Positions 61,906 to 64,000 of a stretch of 64,000 nucleotides of DNA are shown here, piece by piece; position 1 is the stretch's first letter; each line of letters begins with the position of its first letter. A program made the position numbers and the translations under genes. This DNA comes from Branchiostoma floridae (taxonomy: Eukaryota > Chordata > Leptocardii > Amphioxiformes > Branchiostomatidae): assembly GCF_000003815.2 (NCBI RefSeq), contig NC_049991.1, positions 19,362,822 to 19,426,821 of the forward strand, in the 5' to 3' direction. The notes under the pieces were generated by a model. The model ran no database searches and had not been told where the DNA came from. It saw only the letters and a program-made list of their open reading frames with translations.

Positions 61906-64000
61906 CATACAATGTATTTGTCAACACCAATGCTCACACACATCCAATGCTCCAAGCAGGTTCATGAGCACAAGGTTGTGGTCTTCAGCCATCAGGTGAT
62001 CCTACCTGACGGCTGAATGAACAAATGAATGAATGAAATGAAATGAACCTGTGATTGGGCTGGTACCCCAAGTGATACAGAAATTGCCATTCTGTATTCT
62101 ATATCAGTTTTGGGGAGAGAATAAATTCCTGCCAGCTCCAGTACACTGAGGTGTTCCCAACTGTCAACTGCAAATCTTATGAAAGTCCAGTAGCATGCAG
62201 TCAATGATAATCTAAGTGAATTTTAAGTGTACTGTTTGTATTTCAGGTGGCCACATCTGCACTGCACATGCCAAGAGTATGGAGTAGAACAACCATTGCA
62301 CCTCTTCAACAAGCTTTGCTGCAACTGTAAGTCTAAGTTTTATCCTAACATTGTTTATCTTATTATCCATTGAGTATTTCCAAAGCTGTACAATTTGACG
62401 TGAAGTGTACATGTACATGCAGTTGAAAATGGTTGTGTAACACTGGGGTTCAAGCCCCAACAACTGACAACTCCAATGGGTCCAGTCCCTTTGGCTTAAC
62501 AGCTAGCAGCCTTGGTTTGCAAACTGGTGGGCTCTGGTTCGACTCCCAGGAGCCAGGAGACCGTGTCTACTCTTTTCTTGTGTTTCAATGGCCCCCATAC
62601 AGACCCTATGTGTAATTGCGCTGTGTGCTGCACAAGGATATTAAATGAATCTCAAAAAGAAAAGGGGCAGCAGTAAACTGGTCAGGACCTTTTGGTGTAG
62701 CAGCAATGGTGTCGGGTTAGTAAGCTGGCAGGCTATTGTTGGAATCCTGTGAGCCAGGGGACTTTTCTAATTGCCTCTTGTTTTTCAGTTGGTGTGCTTG
62801 AGAATATGATCCTTTGATTCTATCATATTCCATACCCAGTCAAGGCATAGAAATATTTTTCTCAGTTTGCCATGCAACAGTCCACCAGTTCAATTATTTG
62901 CATTGACAAAAAATTAAGATTTGTGGGCATTTCATAATACAGAAGTTTATATTTGAACTACTTCCACAATGGACCTTATTTTGAACAGGAGCTGTATTGT
63001 TATTCCTTTCTCTTTTTACTTAATGGTCAACACGTAACAAGACCTGAAGGTCATTTCAAGTAATACTATGTAACCTGAAGGCCACTCCAAGGTTACGGGT
63101 TACATTGTTACCGTAATCACTCTTAAATATTGTCCTTGCTGCATGCTCTCAAAAAAATACAAATTTGGTGCAAAATGTGTACATTAGCAGGGAGTTCACA
63201 CTAAGTTCACACCCTAGAAACTAAACAAAAAATTGTGGTTGATGAGCCATAAAGATACCAGCAAGCCTAATATAGTGTGTGAGTAACTTAAGTCTGATCA
63301 TCCTTCTTCAACAGACCTTTATCACAACTAAAGATAAGTTTGTAGGATTTGTACCATCTGTATGTGGTAATCCTGTCTATAGCACATTTTACAGTCTTCT
63401 ATCCTCTTTATCTGCTCAGCCGGAGAATTTGTCTCCAACAAGGCAAGTAAAGGATAAGGGTTGTGGCCTCTGTGGTGAGCCGGCAGCCATTAATGTCATT
63501 AAAACACACACCTTTGGGACGTAATGGACTAAATCCTAGATGGATTTACCACCAGTGTAAACTGGGAAAAGATAACAGGTTGCAATAACACAAGTCAGGC
63601 CGATGTATTTCCTTGGCTCTTGAAGTAAGTTTTGTTGTAATAAAAGCTTTTAACACAATATGTTGGAAAATCTTGATACAAAGTAGATATTATGAAGTTT
63701 GTAGACTAAGTACAAATGTTTTGTCGATGGCAATGATTGCACAATATACTGTGTATAACACAAAATCCTCAGTCATAGATTGTGGAGAGTGGTTGCAAAG
63801 CCTTTCAACACAATCCAGGAAGTCACTGTCTTGAGTCAAGAAGAAATTAAAGATAGGTATGAAAATTTCTGCCATCCTAGTTTGTTTTGATGATGATGAC
63901 GATAATGAAAATAATGACCATACAAACAGCTTTGTAACTCCTGCACAGCAATGTACCACCATGTGTTGTATTGTGTAGTGCTTTTGGCAGATATTAGTAC
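61906..64000. other. intergenic sequence with tRNA-like SINE remnants
   Basis: At 62485-62560 a tRNA-like segment has A-box-like TTGGCTTAACAGCTAGCAG and B box GGTTCGACTCC; a second diverged copy is at 62690-62765. No gene is supported to the end of the window. Frames at 63279-63524 and 63613-63834 have no recognisable motif. Confidence 0.4.

Overview
The window looks like nuclear DNA of an invertebrate chordate, most probably a lancelet (Branchiostoma). This rests on two intron-rich animal genes with animal splice signals, a very high density of short DNA transposons, tRNA-derived SINEs and CR1/L2-like LINE ends, and several minisatellites that span exon edges, a pattern I recall being described for amphioxus (from memory, unverified). 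No bacterial, organellar or viral coding unit is visible. Positions 48587-48686 are an assembly gap of 100 Ns.

Layout. 1-20.7 kb: intergenic and repeat-dominated (tandem arrays, MITE-like elements, SINEs, LINE remnants); I see no real gene. 20.7-28.6 kb, minus strand: a BTB-BACK-Kelch (kelch-like) gene whose six coding exons join in phase to 613 codons plus stop. 28.6-30.2 kb: a short head-to-head intergenic region with a likely 5'UTR exon of the kelch-like gene and a perfect CRE palindrome. 30.2-44.3 kb, plus strand: a GH29 alpha-L-fucosidase gene whose ten coding exons join in phase to 485 codons plus stop, with a second in-phase version of exon 2. 44.3-64 kb: intergenic, with transposons, two sets of long tandem duplications and stretches of complex non-repetitive sequence that could be regulatory.

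Most striking observation. In both neighbouring genes, on opposite strands, exon edges have been copied repeatedly. Three exon 3' ends with their splice donors form arrays: kelch-like exon 2 (59 bp, about 20 copies), kelch-like exon 4 (58 bp, about 13) and fucosidase exon 5 (77 bp, about 20). One exon 5' end with its acceptor forms an array: fucosidase exon 2 (about 147 bp, 9 copies). The end of the last kelch-like exon, including the stop codon, forms another (about 161 bp, 9 copies). Single extra copies of edges lie beside fucosidase exons 4, 9 and 10 and kelch-like exon 2. Fucosidase exon 2 is also duplicated whole (32198-32345 and 33037-33181). The two versions have equal phases, so only one can be used per transcript. 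The second replaces the family's conserved active-site His (HWG) by Val.

How the genes relate. By family, the kelch-like protein would be a cytoplasmic Cullin-3 adaptor and the fucosidase a secreted or lysosomal glycosidase. There is no obvious shared pathway; what they share is a possible bidirectional promoter and the same unusual exon-edge amplification.
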